Positions 62,712 through 64,000 of a stretch of 64,000 nt of DNA are shown one piece after another. A model generated the notes under the pieces. That model did not search any database, had not been told where the DNA came from, and saw only the letters and a program-made list of their open reading frames with translations. A program made the translations under genes and the position numbers. Source of the stretch: Profundicola sp048268105 (lineage in GTDB: Bacteria; Bacteroidota; Bacteroidia; Flavobacteriales; Weeksellaceae). Each line of letters opens with the position of its first letter. The stretch's first letter is position 1. The stretch spans positions 124,001-188,000 of the forward strand of contig JBLWWH010000001.1 of the NCBI GenBank assembly GCA_048268105.1. Direction: 5' to 3'.

Positions 62712-63347
62712 ATGAATCTATTTAATCTGCTTCCCTTAGTATCTCCCGCTGCTGGTAGTTGGTCACCCAACTTCGATTTCGAGCAAATTTTATCTGCTTT
62801 TTTAGTTTTATTTGCGGTTATTGATATTGTAGGTAGCATACCTTTGATTGTAAGTTTGCGCCACAGAGCCGGAACCATACAATCAGAAAAAGCTTCTTTG
62901 GTTGCTGGGGCTTTGTTAATCGCCTTTTTATTTGTTGGAGAGCGCATGCTTAGCTTATTAGGAATAGATGTTTATTCGTTCGCGGTAGCGGGTGCATTGG
63001 TCTTATTTTTCTTAGCGATTGAAATGATTTTAGGCATAGAGATTCATAAAATAGAAGAACCAAAAACGGTATCTATCGTTCCTATTGCTTTTCCATTGGT
63101 GGCAGGGGCAGGTTCATTAACCACTGTACTTTCTATTCGTGCGGAGTTCAGAGTAGAAAATATTATCGTGGCCATCATTCTGAATATGATAGTGGTATAT
63201 TTGGTATTGAAGTTTGCTGATAAATTGGAGAAAATATTATCTCCTGGCGTTTTAAACGTACTTAAAAAAGTTTTTGGTATCATCTTGTTAGCCATCGCTA
63301 TTAAGTTATTCTCAGCCAACTTAAATCTTTTAATTAACATTTTGTAG
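62712..63347 (+). CDS. MarC family inner-membrane protein
   Basis: 211 residues with six hydrophobic helices. The blocks FAVIDIVGSIPLIVSL, ALVLFFLAIEMILG and IAFPLVAGAGSLTT are typical of the MarC/UPF0056 family. The family was once linked to antibiotic resistance, but no transport activity has been shown. It has its own promoter downstream of the Bat operon. Confidence 0.9.
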   Translation: MNLFNLLPLVSPAAGSWSPNFDFEQILSAFLVLFAVIDIVGSIPLIVSLRHRAGTIQSEKASLVAGALLIAFLFVGERMLSLLGIDVYSFAVAGALVLFFLAIEMILGIEIHKIEEPKTVSIVPIAFPLVAGAGSLTTVLSIRAEFRVENIIVAIILNMIVVYLVLKFADKLEKILSPGVLNVLKKVFGIILLAIAIKLFSANLNLLINIL

Positions 63348-63369
63348 AATATAATTTGGATCAAATAAT

Positions 63370-63377
63370 TATCTTTG
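63370..63377 (+). promoter_or_regulatory. -7 promoter element of the 63382 gene
   Basis: TATCTTTG followed by AATT and the ATG: an exact match in the leaderless arrangement. Confidence 0.62.
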
Positions 63378-63381
63378 AATT

Positions 63382-63585
63382 ATGAAAGCCTTATTTTATA
63401 TATTGATATTAGTATTTGTAGCCGCCATGGCCATTAGTGTTTATAACTTAGATTTCGAAGAGCCACTCTGGTCTGAAATTAACAACTATCAATGGTTGAC
63501 CATCGCCGCATCAGTCTGTGGATTGCTATTGAGCGCGATTTTCCTTAGATATCAAACACTCAAAGAAAATTTAGAAAAAAATTAA
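63382..63585 (+). CDS. Small two-helix membrane protein
   Basis: 67 residues. Helices at about 4-20 and 38-57, with an acidic loop between them (DLDFEEPLWSEIN) and a charged C-terminal tail. Proteins of this shape are frequent in Flavobacteriia, but I know no function. The ATG lies 4 bp behind a consensus -7 box, and a terminator follows. Confidence 0.65.
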   Translation: MKALFYILILVFVAAMAISVYNLDFEEPLWSEINNYQWLTIAASVCGLLLSAIFLRYQTLKENLEKN

Positions 63586-63593
63586 AATTCAAG

Positions 63594-63632
63594 CACCGAA
63601 TTTCTTATTTCAACAAGAGATTCGGTGTTTTT
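63594..63632 (+). terminator. Terminator after the 63382 gene
   Basis: Arms CACCGAA (63594-63600) and TTCGGTG (63621-63627), extended by imperfect pairing inward, followed by a T-run. Confidence 0.8.
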
Positions 63633-63683
63633 ATATGCTAAAAAGATAAATGTGTGTAAGTAGAAAAAGTTTAAATCAAATAG

Positions 63684-63710
63684 AAAAGCCCATACATTGT
63701 ATGGGCTTTC
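63684..63710 (-). terminator. Terminator of tRNA-Phe
   Basis: Perfect arms AAAGCCCATACA and TGTATGGGCTTT, almost loop-free, followed on the minus strand by TTTTCTATTT. It lies directly behind the tRNA gene. Confidence 0.8.
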
Positions 63711-63714
63711 TATG

Positions 63715-63787
63715 TGGTACCTCCAGGAATCGAACCAGGGACACAAGGATTTTCAGTCCTTTGCTCTACCAACTGAGCTAAGGTACC
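63715..63787 (-). tRNA. tRNA-Phe (GAA)
   Basis: 73 nt. Acceptor arms GGTACCT and AGGTACC pair perfectly, the discriminator is A, the D-loop reads TAGCTCAGTTGGTAGAGC, and the T-arm contains GGTTCGATTCC. The anticodon loop is CTGAAAA with stem AAGGA/TCCTT, so the anticodon is GAA. The CCA end is not encoded. It is a solitary tRNA gene with its own promoter and terminator. Confidence 0.97.
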
Positions 63788-63804
63788 GCTCTAAAATTGG
63801 AATG

Positions 63805-63812
63805 CAAATATA
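63805..63812 (-). promoter_or_regulatory. -7 promoter element of tRNA-Phe
   Basis: Minus-strand TATATTTG, exact consensus, 17 bp before the 5' end of the mature tRNA. Confidence 0.6.
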
Positions 63813-63850
63813 ACACTTATTTTATATCAACAAAACAAAAATCAAAAAAA

Positions 63851-64000
63851 ATGCAAAAAATTATAGTTGAGAACATCCAAATTTACACCAACCATGGTTG
63901 TATGGACGAGGAAGGAAAAATTGGATCTGAGTATAGCGTAAGCTTAGAAATTCATGCAGATCTTATGAAATCAGCTGATACAGACGATTTAGATGATACT
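63851..64000 (+). CDS. folB: Dihydroneopterin aldolase (partial, cut by window end)
   Basis: The first 50 codons of a folate-pathway gene. The opening MQKIIVENIQIYTNHGCMDEE and the IGSEYSVSLEI strand match the FolB fold, where the early E and the Y/H region line the pterin pocket. The family is about 120 residues, so roughly 70 are outside the window. Divergent from tRNA-Phe. Confidence 0.85.
   Translation, partial: MQKIIVENIQIYTNHGCMDEEGKIGSEYSVSLEIHADLMKSADTDDLDDT

Overview
The window is low-GC DNA with dense single-copy housekeeping genes, and it reads as a chromosome segment of a Bacteroidota bacterium, most likely class Flavobacteriia. The reasons are the many upstream TAnnTTTG (-7) elements with almost no Shine-Dalgarno sequences, a type IX secretion sorting tail (44.7 kb), GLPGLI-family proteins, a CarboxypepD_reg-like/TonB-type outer-membrane protein, the fused DAHP synthase/chorismate mutase, DUF4199 and DUF6146 proteins, and a Bat (aerotolerance) operon. 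I see no transposase, prophage, CRISPR array or classical defence system.

Layout. 0-15 kb: rseP, nicotinamidase, dtd, rsgA, the aromatic-pathway fusion enzyme, nth-hemW-murI, cysQ, DUF456, an MscS channel, pdxJ, an alpha/beta hydrolase, ruvC and purF. 15-35 kb: a 5'-nucleotidase lipoprotein, prfB, trkA-trkH, aroQ, fbp, aroC, a FUSC-type membrane protein, purM, rimK with an aspartoacylase-like partner, recJ, a second hydrolase and an lpxD-like acyltransferase. 35-39 kb: a minus-strand cluster of an Rrf2 regulator, truncated haemoglobin, cupin, Ric (YtfE/ScdA), hemerythrin and a haem-copper-oxidase-like membrane protein, which looks like a nitric-oxide stress locus. 39-44 kb: rnr, rpiB and pgk, with a 527-bp AT-rich gap that carries a perfect DnaA box. 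44-54 kb: the accessory part, with a T9SS cargo protein followed by three copies of a cassette. Each cassette has a conserved block of about 300 bp (promoter, leader and signal-peptide codons), a small secreted protein with an unrelated mature part, and a GLPGLI-family gene. 54-63 kb: moxR-DUF58-batA-batB-batC-batD, then marC, a small membrane protein, tRNA-Phe and the start of folB.

How genes work together. In the nitric-oxide locus three separate transcription units each carry a 16-bp inverted repeat of the form AAGAyA-N4-TrTCTT next to or over the promoter. This suggests that the Cys3 Rrf2 protein encoded there controls the whole set. In the GLPGLI locus the same upstream block and signal peptide are reused for different mature proteins. 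One copy has lost its start codon by a 17-nt deletion and one GLPGLI gene has an in-frame TAA, so the locus seems to grow by duplication and to decay. This is my main candidate for an undescribed system; its function is unknown.

Limits: all calls rest on reading the sequence, with no database search. Promoter calls are motif matches. The two broken genes could be sequence errors.
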